Position numbers and translations under genes: made by a program
Assembly: GCF_022348165.1 (NCBI RefSeq)
Contig: NZ_JAKRFI010000001.1
Coordinates: forward strand, 682,001-746,000
DNA length: 64,000 bases
DNA from: Halomonas sp. McH1-25
GTDB lineage: Bacteria > Pseudomonadota > Gammaproteobacteria > Pseudomonadales > Halomonadaceae
Reading direction: 5' to 3'
In this document: positions 22,193-31,140 of the stretch, in pieces
How the letters are laid out: every line of letters starts with the position of its first letter
Numbering within the stretch: position 1 is the first letter of the stretch
The notes under the pieces: generated by a model
The model's input: only the letters and a program-made list of their open reading frames with translations
Told to the model about the DNA's origin: nothing
Databases searched by the model: none

Positions 22193-22259
22193 AGAAATGA
22201 GCTTCGGAGAGCCACGGCTAGCTCTGGGGCCGTTGTTCTGGGCAACGAGGCTCATTTCT
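22193..22259 (+). promoter_or_regulatory. Long leader hairpin before the KilA-N gene
   Basis: AGAAATGAGC (22193-22202) pairs perfectly with GCTCATTTCT (22250-22259), and an inner AGAGC/GCTCT stem lies inside. The structure ends 15 nt before the ATG, close to the SD, so it could control translation of the regulator. Confidence 0.5.
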
Positions 22260-22273
22260 ACGAGGTAACAGCA

Positions 22274-22771
22274 ATGCAAAACGTTGTCCCGTTCCCCTAT
22301 CAAGGCCAAACCGTTCGTTTCAATACGGATGGGTGGATCAACGCGACGGAGATCGCCAAGCGCTACGGCAAACGCCTAGATCGCTGGCTGAGAACCGACG
22401 AGACGCAGGAGTACATAGCTGCTCTGGCTCGCCATTTAAATACCCCCGAAAAGGGGGATTTGATTCGGACCCAGCGAGGCCGCGGTGGTGGCACCTGGCT
22501 TCACCCCAAACTCGGCGTGGCGTTCACCCGCTGGATCGATGTTGATTTCGGCGTGTGGGCAGACATGCAAATCGACGCCCTGTTGCGCGGAGAGGTTGGT
22601 GTCAGGCAGCGGTACGAAGAAGCCTGCCAGGCGCTCGACGATCAGAATGAACGCGGAAGCATGGCCGGTCGTGAGTTGGCTAGCCATCGTTGGTCAAAAC
22701 CGCCGCTTGAGGCCCGCGTTGAGTATTGGCGTGATCAGTTGCAAATGACGCTTGCTCTGGATGTGGCATAA
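22274..22771 (+). CDS. KilA-N domain protein, 165 aa
   Basis: The N-terminal ~110 residues are a KilA-N domain (VRFNTDGWINATEIAKRYGKRLDRWLR, TQRGRGGGTWLHPKLGVAFTRWIDVDFGVWADMQID). KilA-N proteins are phage DNA-binding regulators or antirepressors. SD GAGGTAA precedes ATG 22274. It sits between the lysis and packaging genes behind its own terminator and leader hairpin, so it is probably regulated separately. Confidence 0.85.
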   Translation: MQNVVPFPYQGQTVRFNTDGWINATEIAKRYGKRLDRWLRTDETQEYIAALARHLNTPEKGDLIRTQRGRGGGTWLHPKLGVAFTRWIDVDFGVWADMQIDALLRGEVGVRQRYEEACQALDDQNERGSMAGRELASHRWSKPPLEARVEYWRDQLQMTLALDVA

Positions 22772-22782
22772 CGCCCTACATT

Positions 22783-22884
22783 GCCCAGTCAGGCACTGGG
22801 CGTAATCCTGTCTCAGAGACAGGGTTGGATGAGGCCGCACGCCGGCCCATCCCAGTGCGCATTCGCTGAGTGCGGAGTGGGATG
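22783..22884 (+). promoter_or_regulatory. Three inverted repeats upstream of terS (possible cos/pac region)
   Basis: GCCCAGT/ACTGGGC (22783-22801), the 17-nt near-perfect palindrome CCTGTCTCAGAGACAGG (22807-22823) and CATCCCA/TGGGATG (22848-22884) lie in tandem immediately before the small terminase gene, a usual place for packaging sites. They could also be mRNA-processing or attenuator structures. Confidence 0.4.
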
Positions 22885-22901
22885 ATTCACGAGGAATTGA
22901 T

Positions 22902-23423
22902 ATGGCAACTCAACCTGACTGGGAGAGCATTGAGCGTGCCTACCGGGCAGGTTCATTGTCTATCCGCAATATCGCCGATAAGTACGGCACCAAAGAAGGC
23001 ACGATTCGCAGTCGCGCCAAGAAGCACGGCTGGCAGCGTGATCTAACGGAGCAAGTCAAAAGCTCGACCAACGAGAAGCTTTCACGCGCTGCGTCACGCA
23101 CTAGTGTCACGCGTGAAGATGCGCGAACCGATGCCGAGATCATCGAGGAAGCATCGACCGAGGCTGCATCCGTTGTCCTGGCCCACCGTACAGAACTGGC
23201 CGAGTGGCGCATGATCGCCAGCAGGCTTTGCGTGGCGTTATCCGGCATGAAGATCGGAGAGGACAACCACGACAAGTTCGCCCGCTCGCTGAACGCTGGT
23301 GTCGATGCACAGCTCAAGGTCATCAAGGGTGAGCGTCAGGCCTACAACTTGGATGCCGCAGAAGGCGACAAGGATACCAACGCTCTATCCGAGCTGATGG
23401 ATGCGCTATCGAACGAGGCCTAA
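22902..23423 (+). CDS. terS: Terminase small subunit, 173 aa
   Basis: An N-terminal HTH (WESIERAYRAGSLSIRNIADKYGTKEGTIRSRAKKHGW) is typical of small terminases that recognise the packaging site. A helical oligomerisation region follows. Directly upstream of the large subunit with a 3-nt gap. Confidence 0.85.
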   Translation: MATQPDWESIERAYRAGSLSIRNIADKYGTKEGTIRSRAKKHGWQRDLTEQVKSSTNEKLSRAASRTSVTREDARTDAEIIEEASTEAASVVLAHRTELAEWRMIASRLCVALSGMKIGEDNHDKFARSLNAGVDAQLKVIKGERQAYNLDAAEGDKDTNALSELMDALSNEA

Positions 23424-23426
23424 GCC

Positions 23427-24923
23427 ATGCCATTGACCCGAGAGCACCTAGCGAAGCTCAGGGATAAGCACTGGCGGCTAAATAACCTCTACTTCATAAC
23501 CGACAAACGCGGTAAGAAGGTGCGCTTCCGTATGACGCCGGAGCAGGTCGCCTATTACGACGGCATGCACACGCGGAACCTGATTCTCAAGGCGCGTCAG
23601 CTCGGCTTCACCACTGAACAATGCATCATTCAGCTGGATGCCGCTCTGTTCGAGTCAGCCAAGTGCGCCCTGATCGCTCACACCCTGAACGACGCCAAGC
23701 GCCTATTCCGCGAGAAGATCCAGTATGCCTACAAGCACCTGCCTATCGAGATACGCCAAGCGAACCCAGCGAGCAACGACGCAGTCGGCGAACTGGTGTT
23801 CTCCAAGGGCGGATCGCTGTACATCAGCACTTCGTTTCGTGGCGGCACGTTGCGTTACCTGCATGTCTCCGAGTTCGGGAAGATATGTGCCAAGTATCCC
23901 GAGAAGGCCAGGGAGATCGTCACAGGCGCTTTCGAGGCGGTGTCCGATGAATGCTTCGTCACCATCGAATCGACCGCTGAGGGACGCGCTGGCTCGTTCT
24001 TCGAGTATTCGCAGCAAGCCGAGAAGCAGATGCTTTCCGGCACGCCACTTGGCCCCCTGGACTGGAAGTTCTTCTTCTTCTCGTGGTGGCGTAACCCGCT
24101 CTACAGCATCGAGCCATTGGGTGAGCTGCCGCAACGCCTCAAAGACTACTTTGCCGAGCTGAAGGCCAAGCATGGCATTGAGGTCACCGAGGGCCAGAAG
24201 GCTTGGTATCACGCTAAGGAGAAGACGCTAGGCGAGGACATGAAGCGGGAATACCCGTCGATCCCTGCCGAAGCCTTCCAGCAGTCAGTCGAGGGCGCGT
24301 ACTACGCCAAGCAATTCGCCAAGCTCTATGCCGAGCGGCGCATTGGCGAGCTCCCCGACAACTCGCATCAGCCTGTCTCGACCTATTGGGATTTGGGTGT
24401 GGGCGACTCGACGGCTATCTGGTTCGTGCGCCAGGTCGGCGAGCAGTTCCACATCGTGGACTACTACGAGAACAGCGGCGAAGGCCTGCGCCACTACATG
24501 AAGGTGCTCAAGGATCGCGGCTACACCTATGCCGAACACTGGGCGCCACATGACATCGATAATCGTGAGTTCGGCGGTGACGGCAAGACACGCCGAGAGC
24601 TGGCGAAAGAGGGCTATGAGGTCGATGGGCAGCGCTACACCATCCAGTTCAATGTCGTTCCCAAGCTGGGCGTGGATGAAGGCATTGAGGCGGTGCGTGA
24701 AATCCTGCCTAAGTGCGCCTTCGACCAGTCGAAAGCCGAGCAAGGCATCCTCTGCCTGGAAAACTACCGCAAGGAGTGGGACGACAAGCGAGGCTGCTGG
24801 AAAGACAAGCCGCTGCACGATTGGTCGTCACACGGCGCTGATGCGTTCCGCTACTTTGCCATTGCCAAAAACAGAAAGCCGGCGCCACGCGCTGGCATGA
24901 GACGTATTGGAGGACTCGCTTAA
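23427..24923 (+). CDS. terL: Terminase large subunit, 498 aa
   Basis: The ATPase domain has a Walker A-like KARQLGFTT near residue 55 and a Walker B region RYLHVSEFG near 150. The C-terminal RNase H-like nuclease has acidic positions in TYWDLGVGDSTAIWF (~315) and WSSHGADAFRYFA (~475). It translocates and cuts concatemeric DNA at the portal. Full length for the family and followed directly by the portal gene. Confidence 0.93.
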   Translation: MPLTREHLAKLRDKHWRLNNLYFITDKRGKKVRFRMTPEQVAYYDGMHTRNLILKARQLGFTTEQCIIQLDAALFESAKCALIAHTLNDAKRLFREKIQYAYKHLPIEIRQANPASNDAVGELVFSKGGSLYISTSFRGGTLRYLHVSEFGKICAKYPEKAREIVTGAFEAVSDECFVTIESTAEGRAGSFFEYSQQAEKQMLSGTPLGPLDWKFFFFSWWRNPLYSIEPLGELPQRLKDYFAELKAKHGIEVTEGQKAWYHAKEKTLGEDMKREYPSIPAEAFQQSVEGAYYAKQFAKLYAERRIGELPDNSHQPVSTYWDLGVGDSTAIWFVRQVGEQFHIVDYYENSGEGLRHYMKVLKDRGYTYAEHWAPHDIDNREFGGDGKTRRELAKEGYEVDGQRYTIQFNVVPKLGVDEGIEAVREILPKCAFDQSKAEQGILCLENYRKEWDDKRGCWKDKPLHDWSSHGADAFRYFAIAKNRKPAPRAGMRRIGGLA

Positions 24924-26329
24924 TGGGCGTCACTGCAACACATGAGCAATATGACGCCATGAGCGACGACTGGCGCATGATGGAAGATGCGCTAGTCGGG
25001 CCACGGGCGATCAAGGCGTCAGGTACGGCTTATCTGCCCAAGACTAGCGGCATGATCGAGGCGGAATCGCTGGCCGGCACTGACAATAGCCCGGTATCGC
25101 TGGAAGATGCCCGCAAGCTCTATCTGGCCTACAAGGACCGCGCCGATTACCCCATGTGGGTCAAAGACTCGCTACGGACAATGATCGGCCTAGTATCCCG
25201 TCAAGAGCCCGAGATCGCCCTGCCTGAGCGCATGAAGGCGCTCGAGCACGAGGCGACGGCTGACGGCTTTGGGCTGCAGCAACTCTTCCTGCGCGTCGTC
25301 TCTGCCCTGCTTACCAAGGGACGCAAGCCGCTACTGGTCGAGTTCGATGATTCCGGCAATCCCTACATTGCCACCTACACCGCCGAGACGGCCACCAACT
25401 GGCGCACAAGCGACGCGGGCGGACGCCAAGACCTGGCGCTAGTCGTACTCAAGGAACCGCGCCTCAAGGGCGGCGATGAATTCGAGCCGGAGTATGAAGA
25501 CGTCTATCGCGTGCTCGATCTGGTCGATGACCGCTATCGTGTTCGCGTGATGCGTGAAGACGGCTCGCTGATCGGGGAGGAAGAGTTTCCGGGGCGTGTA
25601 GGCGGTTCGCAGTCCACACCGCTCACCTTCATTCCCCTGGTATTTGCCGGCTCGACCGACAACAGCGTGGACGTGGACGAGATCCCGCTGCTTACCATGG
25701 CGCAGTCGGCGCTGATGTATTACCGCCTGAGCGCGGATTACTACCAATCGTTGCACTATACGGCCCATCCGCAGCCAGTCATCAGCGGCATTGCCGCTAA
25801 CGAAGAGCTTCGCGTGACAGGCCCGATGGCAGCTTGGACGCTGGAGAAAGAGAACGCCAAGGCTTATTACCTGGAGTTCACCGGGGCAGGCATCGAGGCA
25901 ACGCGCAAGGCAATGAGCGATCAACGCCAAGCAGCGGCTGAGGCCGGAGCGAAGGTGTTGGACATCGGCGGCCAGGAATCCGGCGAGGCTCGCAAGGCCC
26001 GTCAGTCGGATCAACACTCTTCGCTTTACTCGGTGTGCGTAACGGCTGCCGAGGCGATAGAGCAGAGCCTGCGCTACGTAGCCGAGTGGATGGGCATCTC
26101 GCCAGGCGAAGTTAAGTTCAAAGTTGAGCCGAAGTTCTCCAAAGAGGAAGTGGACTCAGCGATGTTGAACATCATCCACAACGTGGTAATGGCAAATAAT
26201 GCTCCGCGCCAAGTATTGTTTGAGGCCATCCGGAAAGCTGGCATTACGGATATGTCGGATGAAGACATGGAGCTGCTTATTGAGGATGGCGGAAGCATTC
26301 TTGATTTGCCTAATCGCGCCGCGACTTAG
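24923..26329 (+). CDS. Portal protein (DUF4055 family), 468 aa
   Basis: The DUF4055 layout includes YLAYKDRADYPMWVKDSLRTMIGLVSR and ARQSDQHSSLYSVCVTAAEAIEQSLRYVAEWMG. These proteins form the dodecameric portal vertex in this group of siphophages. The start overlaps the terL stop. The 3' end abuts an inserted HNH gene that now separates it from the minor head gene. Confidence 0.85.
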   Translation: MGVTATHEQYDAMSDDWRMMEDALVGPRAIKASGTAYLPKTSGMIEAESLAGTDNSPVSLEDARKLYLAYKDRADYPMWVKDSLRTMIGLVSRQEPEIALPERMKALEHEATADGFGLQQLFLRVVSALLTKGRKPLLVEFDDSGNPYIATYTAETATNWRTSDAGGRQDLALVVLKEPRLKGGDEFEPEYEDVYRVLDLVDDRYRVRVMREDGSLIGEEEFPGRVGGSQSTPLTFIPLVFAGSTDNSVDVDEIPLLTMAQSALMYYRLSADYYQSLHYTAHPQPVISGIAANEELRVTGPMAAWTLEKENAKAYYLEFTGAGIEATRKAMSDQRQAAAEAGAKVLDIGGQESGEARKARQSDQHSSLYSVCVTAAEAIEQSLRYVAEWMGISPGEVKFKVEPKFSKEEVDSAMLNIIHNVVMANNAPRQVLFEAIRKAGITDMSDEDMELLIEDGGSILDLPNRAAT

Positions 26330-26337
26330 CGGTTTAG

Positions 26338-26402
26338 TGCTATAATTAAATTGTGCGGCTAGGTTCGCTACCGAAAGGCGTGAGTCTCGCGCTTGCCGCA
26401 CA
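26338..26402 (+). promoter_or_regulatory. Extended -10 promoter and leader hairpin of the HNH gene
   Basis: TGCTATAAT (26338-26346) is an extended -10 element lying 9 nt after the portal stop. TGTGCGGC (26352-26359) and GCCGCACA (26395-26402) form a perfect 8-bp stem in the leader. A second CGAAT/ATTCG stem precedes the ATG. This suggests the HNH gene carries its own expression signals. Confidence 0.5.
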
Positions 26403-26435
26403 CCCTCAAGAGACAATCGAATAGGAGACGATTCG

Positions 26436-26996
26436 ATGGGAAAAGCAAACCCCCTTACTGCCAGACAGTTTGAAGACCATGTTGTTTACGATCCAGCCAC
26501 TGGGATTATGAGGTGGCGCTCCGATAGACCGCAGAAGCGAGACGAGCCGATAGGCGCATACCGTAGATGGGTAAGTCGGTTTGGTGGTCAAGAGGTTGGC
26601 ACTTTTCATGTTGAGGGTTACCGGCAGTTTGCAATGGATGGGGTTATTTATAGGGTCCATAGAGTTGCAGTTGCAATAGTAGCCGGTAAATGCTCTCCGG
26701 AAGTTGAGGTTGACCATCTTGACGGGGACAGATCAAACAATAGATGGGAAAACTTAAGGCTCGTCGACAGGTCTCTTAACAGTAAAAACATGGCGATGAG
26801 TAGCAGGAATAAGTCTGGCGTTGTTGGCGTTTCTTATGATAAGCGGCGAGATAGGTGGCAAGTTTATGGCTGCAATAAGTATCTTGGTGCATTTAAAAAC
26901 ATCGATGACGCAATAGCAGCAAGACAAAGGTGGCTAGATGGCCAAGACGGCTATACGAGCAGGCACGGTCAGCCGTCTAATGGAGAGATAGCATAA
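26436..26996 (+). CDS. HNH homing endonuclease with AP2 domain, 186 aa
   Basis: HNH core (YRVHRVAVAIVAGKC, VDHLDGDRSNNRWENLRLVD) and C-terminal AP2-like domain (NKSGVVGVSYDKRRDRWQV, LGAFKNIDDAIAARQRW). Visibly more AT-rich than its neighbours and inserted between portal and minor head genes that normally adjoin, so it is a mobile gene rather than part of head assembly. It joins the next gene by TAATG. Confidence 0.88.
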   Translation: MGKANPLTARQFEDHVVYDPATGIMRWRSDRPQKRDEPIGAYRRWVSRFGGQEVGTFHVEGYRQFAMDGVIYRVHRVAVAIVAGKCSPEVEVDHLDGDRSNNRWENLRLVDRSLNSKNMAMSSRNKSGVVGVSYDKRRDRWQVYGCNKYLGAFKNIDDAIAARQRWLDGQDGYTSRHGQPSNGEIA

Positions 26997-28192
26997 TGGC
27001 AGACACGAAGCAGGATAGAGACGAAGCGCAGCGACTGGTGATCGCCGCCATCGCTCAGCACACGTCCTACCTGCATCGCGCCTCGACGGCCACTGCCAAC
27101 CGTATCAAGGAAATCATCGACGAGAGCGGCAAGGCGCTGGCCTCCGAGTTGCTGGACCGTCTCGACAACCTAACTCAGGGTGAGCGGGCTGCCCTACAGC
27201 GTTACCGGGTGGGTGCCAAAATTGAGCGCCTGCCGACTCGTGTCCAAGGTGTGGTCAAGTTCATTGAACAGTGGGCAGACGAACTCGACTCGCAGATACG
27301 CGACCGCTTCACTGCCGATGGTAAGGAGCTTGCCGGGGAGGAGGTGCGGTACACCGAAGACCTGATGAGTCAGGTCTTGGTTGAGTCGGCAACGGTCTCC
27401 ATCACCGCCCAGCAAGCCTACGCCAAGGCGATGCAGGAGCCACTGCTGGGTCAGTTCGTTGAAGACATGCTGGCCGAGGTGGCGGCAGGCACCAAGAAGC
27501 GCGTCTACAACCGCATCCGCGAAGGTGTAGCTAACGGCGAAACGAATGCCGAGATCGTGCGCGCCCTGCGCGGCACCAAGGCGCTGAACTTCAAGAACGG
27601 CATTCTCCAGACGACCCGCACCGAAGCCGAGCGCGTAGTCAGAACAGGGCGGCAACACATCAGCACGACCGCCTACGAGGAAACCTATCGCGCTCTCGAT
27701 GTCAGGGAGCTGGTGTGGGTGGCAAGTTTGGAGTTGCGTACCTGCAAGCGCTGCGCCCCCTTGGACGGCAAGCGTTTTAAGATCGACGATCCGCATCCGC
27801 GCCCCGCGCTGCATCCGAACTGTCGATGCAGCATCGCGCCGTCATTCGACGGTGAGGTCATGGGCAAAAGGCCGTATGTGCGGGCAATGAAGGTCAAAGG
27901 GCGGGATGGCGATGCCAAGTACCGTTCTATCGGTAACATGACCGAGAAACAGCGCAAGGAAGCGGGGCTGGAAGTTGGCCAAGTATCCGCTAGTACGACA
28001 TTTAACGACTGGTTCTCGCGTCAGCCAGCCAAGTACCAGCGCGAATGGCTTGGCGATAAGCGGTATGCACTCTACTCCAAGGGCGATTACACGCTGGACC
28101 GCTTCACCGATCCACAGAATAGGGAATACACGCTGGAAGAGCTGGCCGCTCGAGACCGTGAAACCTTCGAGCAGCTATTCAGCGAAGCATGA
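26996..28192 (+). CDS. Minor head protein (SPP1 gp7 family), 398 aa
   Basis: The gp7/MuF-type region is at residues ~215-285: RTGRQHISTTAYEETYRA, then TCKRCAPLDGKRFKIDDPHPRPALHPNCRC, the conserved Cys/His block. Such proteins are packaged with the DNA and assist ejection or assembly. The N-terminal half is helical. No toxin domain was noticed at the C-terminus. Confidence 0.88.
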   Translation: MADTKQDRDEAQRLVIAAIAQHTSYLHRASTATANRIKEIIDESGKALASELLDRLDNLTQGERAALQRYRVGAKIERLPTRVQGVVKFIEQWADELDSQIRDRFTADGKELAGEEVRYTEDLMSQVLVESATVSITAQQAYAKAMQEPLLGQFVEDMLAEVAAGTKKRVYNRIREGVANGETNAEIVRALRGTKALNFKNGILQTTRTEAERVVRTGRQHISTTAYEETYRALDVRELVWVASLELRTCKRCAPLDGKRFKIDDPHPRPALHPNCRCSIAPSFDGEVMGKRPYVRAMKVKGRDGDAKYRSIGNMTEKQRKEAGLEVGQVSASTTFNDWFSRQPAKYQREWLGDKRYALYSKGDYTLDRFTDPQNREYTLEELAARDRETFEQLFSEA

Positions 28193-28207
28193 TGGTATGC
28201 TCGCCTA

Positions 28208-28366
28208 ATGGACGAGAACCTGATAGCCGACAACTGGTTTCAGATGTGGTGGCGTGCCTGGCTCCGGCGACAGGCCGGTATCGCTACGCCTGCCGATCTG
28301 GTCAACGAGAAGCTCGGCTGGACGATGAGCTACGAGCTGATGCGACGCATCGAGGGGTGGAAGTGA
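28208..28366 (+). CDS. Small Trp-rich phage protein, 52 aa
   Basis: ATG 28208 to TGA 28366, sharing a TGATG junction with the next gene. MDENLIADNWFQMWWRAWLR is amphipathic and Trp-rich. The SD is weak, so translation may depend on coupling. Position within the head operon suggests a structural accessory role. Confidence 0.5.
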   Translation: MDENLIADNWFQMWWRAWLRRQAGIATPADLVNEKLGWTMSYELMRRIEGWK

Positions 28367-28605
28367 TGGGCAAGAGCTTTCGCAAGACGCCGATAGCCGG
28401 CATGACCTGCCGTGGCCACAAGATGGGCGAGAAGCGAGACAAGCAGTTTGCCAATCGTCGTCTGCGAGCCGCTGAGCGCTCTTGGTTGGCTGCTAGCACC
28501 GATACCCCTGCCCCGCTGCTGCGTGAAGTCTCAGAGGTCTATTGCTTCGCCAAAGACGGCAAGCAGTATCTGGGTGATCGACACCCCGAGATGCTGAGAA
28601 AGTAA
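28366..28605 (+). CDS. Small basic phage protein, 79 aa
   Basis: MGKSFRKTPIAGMTCRGHKM is followed by KRDKQFANRRLRAAERS, with many basic residues. Widely seen unnamed small protein of head operons. Ends just before tandem terminators. Confidence 0.6.
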   Translation: MGKSFRKTPIAGMTCRGHKMGEKRDKQFANRRLRAAERSWLAASTDTPAPLLREVSEVYCFAKDGKQYLGDRHPEMLRK

Positions 28606-28621
28606 CTCCCCTAAACACCCC

Positions 28622-28675
28622 AAGCCCTGCTTTCGAGCGGGGCTTTTTTATGGCCGCCCATTGAGGCGGCTTTTT
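28622..28675 (+). terminator. Tandem terminators between minor head and scaffold genes
   Basis: AAGCCCTGC/GCGGGGCTT with TTTTTT (to ~28649), then GCCGCC/GGCGGC with TTTTT (28653-28675). They may tune the ratio of early head proteins to capsid. Confidence 0.75.
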
Positions 28676-28752
28676 CGTATCTGTCCTTTGGCGTGACGCC
28701 GCTGGGCATTCACCTAGCCCGAGATGGGCGAATCAAACGAGAGGTTTGATCC

Positions 28753-29508
28753 ATGGCATTGCAATTCGAAGTCGATTCGCTCGACAGCATTCCCGAAGGC
28801 GTCCGTGACCAGTATGTCGAAGCCGAGGATGGGAAATTCCGGCTAGACCTCGATGGCTACGAAGACCCGACCGGCCTCAAGTCTGCACTGGATAAGGAGC
28901 GCAGCGAGAAGAGGGAACGAGACCGTCAGCTTCGCGAGATGCAGAAGCGCTATGACGGCATCGACCCCGACAAGACTCGCGAAATGCTCTCCCGCCTAGA
29001 GCAAGACGAGGAATCCAAGCTGATCGCTGAAGGCAAGATGGATGAAGTGATCAACCAGCGCACTGAGCGAATGCGTGCTGAGCATGAGCGGCAACTGACG
29101 CAGCTACAGCAGGAGGCCGAGACGGCCAAGACGTTTGCTGACAAGTTCCGTGGGCGCGTTCTAAGCGACGAAGTGCGAGCAGCCGCCTCCGAGGTTGGCT
29201 TGATCGATACCGCCGCGAGGGACGCCTATCTGCACGCGCAGACCATGTTCCAAGTTGACGACGAAGGCAATGTTGTCGCGAAGGAGGAAGCTGGCTTCGA
29301 CGCCAACGGCAAGCCTCTGACCCTGAAATCGTGGCTCGAATCCATGCGTGATTCAGCCCCTCACTGGTTCCCGGTTGCCAAGGGTGGTGGCGCCCCCGGC
29401 AGCAATGGCACGCGAGGCTCTGTGAAGCGCTCAGCCATGTCTGCCGAGGATAAGTACGCCTACATCCAGAAGCACGGCCAGAAAGCCTATCTCGATCTAC
29501 CAAGCTAA
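28753..29508 (+). CDS. Probable capsid scaffolding protein, 251 aa
   Basis: Directly upstream of the major capsid gene. The composition fits scaffold proteins: a long charged coiled coil (residues ~40-130, SALDKERSEKRERDRQLREM and RTERMRAEHERQLTQLQQEA), then a small C-terminal region ending EDKYAYIQKHGQKAYLDLPS that would bind the capsid subunit. Confidence 0.78.
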   Translation: MALQFEVDSLDSIPEGVRDQYVEAEDGKFRLDLDGYEDPTGLKSALDKERSEKRERDRQLREMQKRYDGIDPDKTREMLSRLEQDEESKLIAEGKMDEVINQRTERMRAEHERQLTQLQQEAETAKTFADKFRGRVLSDEVRAAASEVGLIDTAARDAYLHAQTMFQVDDEGNVVAKEEAGFDANGKPLTLKSWLESMRDSAPHWFPVAKGGGAPGSNGTRGSVKRSAMSAEDKYAYIQKHGQKAYLDLPS

Positions 29509-29520
29509 GGACACTGACAC

Positions 29521-30477
29521 ATGGCGACTACCGTCAACTCAGACATGATCATCTACAACGATCTGGCACAGACCGCCTATCTGGAGCGCATCCAGGAGGT
29601 CTTCCAGGTCTTCAATGCGGCCTCTCAAGGCGCAATCGTTCTCGACTCCGAACTGATCGAAGGTGACTTCCGTCGTCGCGCTTTCTACAAGATCGGTGGC
29701 GCCATCGAGCATCGCGACGTGAATGCGACTTCTGCCGTCACCGGCAAGAAAATCAGCAACGGCGAGATGGTCGGCGTGAAGATCCCCTTCAAGTACGGCC
29801 CCTACGAGACTACCGAGGAAGCGTTCAAGCGTCGCGCTCGCTCTCCGGAAGAGTTTTCCATGCTGGTCGGGCAGGACTACGCCGATGCTGTCATGCAGGG
29901 CCGTCTGTCCTTCGCCACTGCCGCCCTCAAGGCCGCCATCGCTGCGAACGCCAATATGTCCGTGGCCGGCGAGTTCTCCACTGATGGCAAGATCCTGCTG
30001 ACCAAGGCGCTGCGTCGTTTCGGCGATCGCTTCAACCGCGTCAGCATGTGGCTGATGGATTCCGCCTCGTACTTCGACATCGTGGATAACGCGATTGCCG
30101 AGAAGATCTACGAGGAAGCTGGTACCGTCATCTACGGTGGCCAGCCGGGCACCATGGGACGCCCCGTCCTTGTCACCGACGAGACCCCGGCCAACTCTGT
30201 GTTCGGCCTGCAGCAAGGCGCAGTGACCGTCACTGAGTCTCAGGCTCCGGGCTTCCGCTCCTACCCGATCAATGACCAGGAGAACCTGGCCATGGGCTTC
30301 CGTGCGGAAGGCACGTTCAACCTCGAGCTGCTCGGCTACAGCTGGGATGACACGGTTGGCGGCGCCAACCCGACGCTGGCTGCCATCGGCACCGGGGCGA
30401 ACTGGACCAAGTACGCCACTAGCGACAAGAACACCGCTGGCGTGCTGATCGATACCACTCCGGCTGCAACTACCTGA
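29521..30477 (+). CDS. Major capsid protein, 318 aa
   Basis: Position after the scaffold gene, length and alpha/beta composition fit a HK97-fold coat protein. Notable segments are GDFRRRAFYKIGGAIEHRDVN, PYETTEEAFKRRARSPEEFS and FNRVSMWLMDSASYFDIVD, typical of coat proteins in this phage group. Optimised-looking codons suggest high expression. Confidence 0.85.
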   Translation: MATTVNSDMIIYNDLAQTAYLERIQEVFQVFNAASQGAIVLDSELIEGDFRRRAFYKIGGAIEHRDVNATSAVTGKKISNGEMVGVKIPFKYGPYETTEEAFKRRARSPEEFSMLVGQDYADAVMQGRLSFATAALKAAIAANANMSVAGEFSTDGKILLTKALRRFGDRFNRVSMWLMDSASYFDIVDNAIAEKIYEEAGTVIYGGQPGTMGRPVLVTDETPANSVFGLQQGAVTVTESQAPGFRSYPINDQENLAMGFRAEGTFNLELLGYSWDDTVGGANPTLAAIGTGANWTKYATSDKNTAGVLIDTTPAATT

Positions 30478-30522
30478 TAGCAGTGGGCGTCCTTCGGGGC
30501 GCCCTAGTTCTTGGAGATTCCA

Positions 30523-30855
30523 ATGGAACTGATCTACTCGACCCGGGCGAGCGGCTTCGAGGCAGGCAAGCGCTATCGCAATCCGGATTACTTCGACCGG
30601 CCTGAGCGTGGCGTCGATAGCGTCGTGGTAGAAGGCGATTACCCGCGCATTGTCGAAGCCTACGAGGCGCTCAACGTGCCCGTCTCAGCGAAAGACCCCC
30701 AAAGCCAGGCCAAGGCTCAGGATGAGGAAGAAAACGCCTCAGACGACGAGCGCGACGCCCTGGCGGCTGAATACGAAGAGCGTACCGGCAAAAAGGCTGG
30801 TCGCATGAAGGCCGACACGCTGCGCGAGAAGCTGGACGAGCTGAACGAGGAATAA
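30523..30855 (+). CDS. Head-associated hypothetical protein, 110 aa
   Basis: ATG 30523 with GGAG upstream. The N-terminal ~50 residues look folded (YSTRASGFEAGKRYRNPDYFD). A very acidic linker follows, then a short LEM/HeH-like motif (YEERTGKKAGRMKADTLREKLDEL), a form often found at the ends of head-tail genes. Function unknown. Confidence 0.65.
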   Translation: MELIYSTRASGFEAGKRYRNPDYFDRPERGVDSVVVEGDYPRIVEAYEALNVPVSAKDPQSQAKAQDEEENASDDERDALAAEYEERTGKKAGRMKADTLREKLDELNEE

Positions 30856-30858
30856 CCC

Positions 30859-31137
30859 ATGCGCTATCGCAAGAAGCCTGTAGTGATTGAAGCCGTCAGG
30901 TTCGTGCAGGGCATGGATGTTACCGAGCCGCGATGGCTGGGCGATGCAATCTCGGAGAATGTGGTTATTACCCACGGTCTCGGCAAGTTTGCGCGTGGTG
31001 AGGTGTACGCCACCATCAAGACGTTGGAAGGTGATCATCGCTGCAATGAAGGCGACTACATCATTCGCGGCGTGAAGGGTGAGCTATATCCATGCAAGCC
31101 TGACATCTTTGAAGCCACTTACGAGCCAGTGGAGTAA
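30859..31137 (+). CDS. Phage protein of the RYRKKPVVIEA type, 92 aa
   Basis: MRYRKKPVVIEAVRF at the start, IKTLEGDHRCNEGDYIIRG and YPCKPDIFEATYEPV at the end are the standard blocks of a very common phage protein. It is found in head operons and elsewhere; no activity is known. Confidence 0.75.
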   Translation: MRYRKKPVVIEAVRFVQGMDVTEPRWLGDAISENVVITHGLGKFARGEVYATIKTLEGDHRCNEGDYIIRGVKGELYPCKPDIFEATYEPVE

Positions 31138-31140
31138 TTC

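Noticed and set aside
26338..26435. HEARO/omega-RNA in front of the HNH gene
   Set aside because: The leader is only ~90 nt and the protein lacks IscB-type RuvC segments, so it is an ordinary homing HNH gene.
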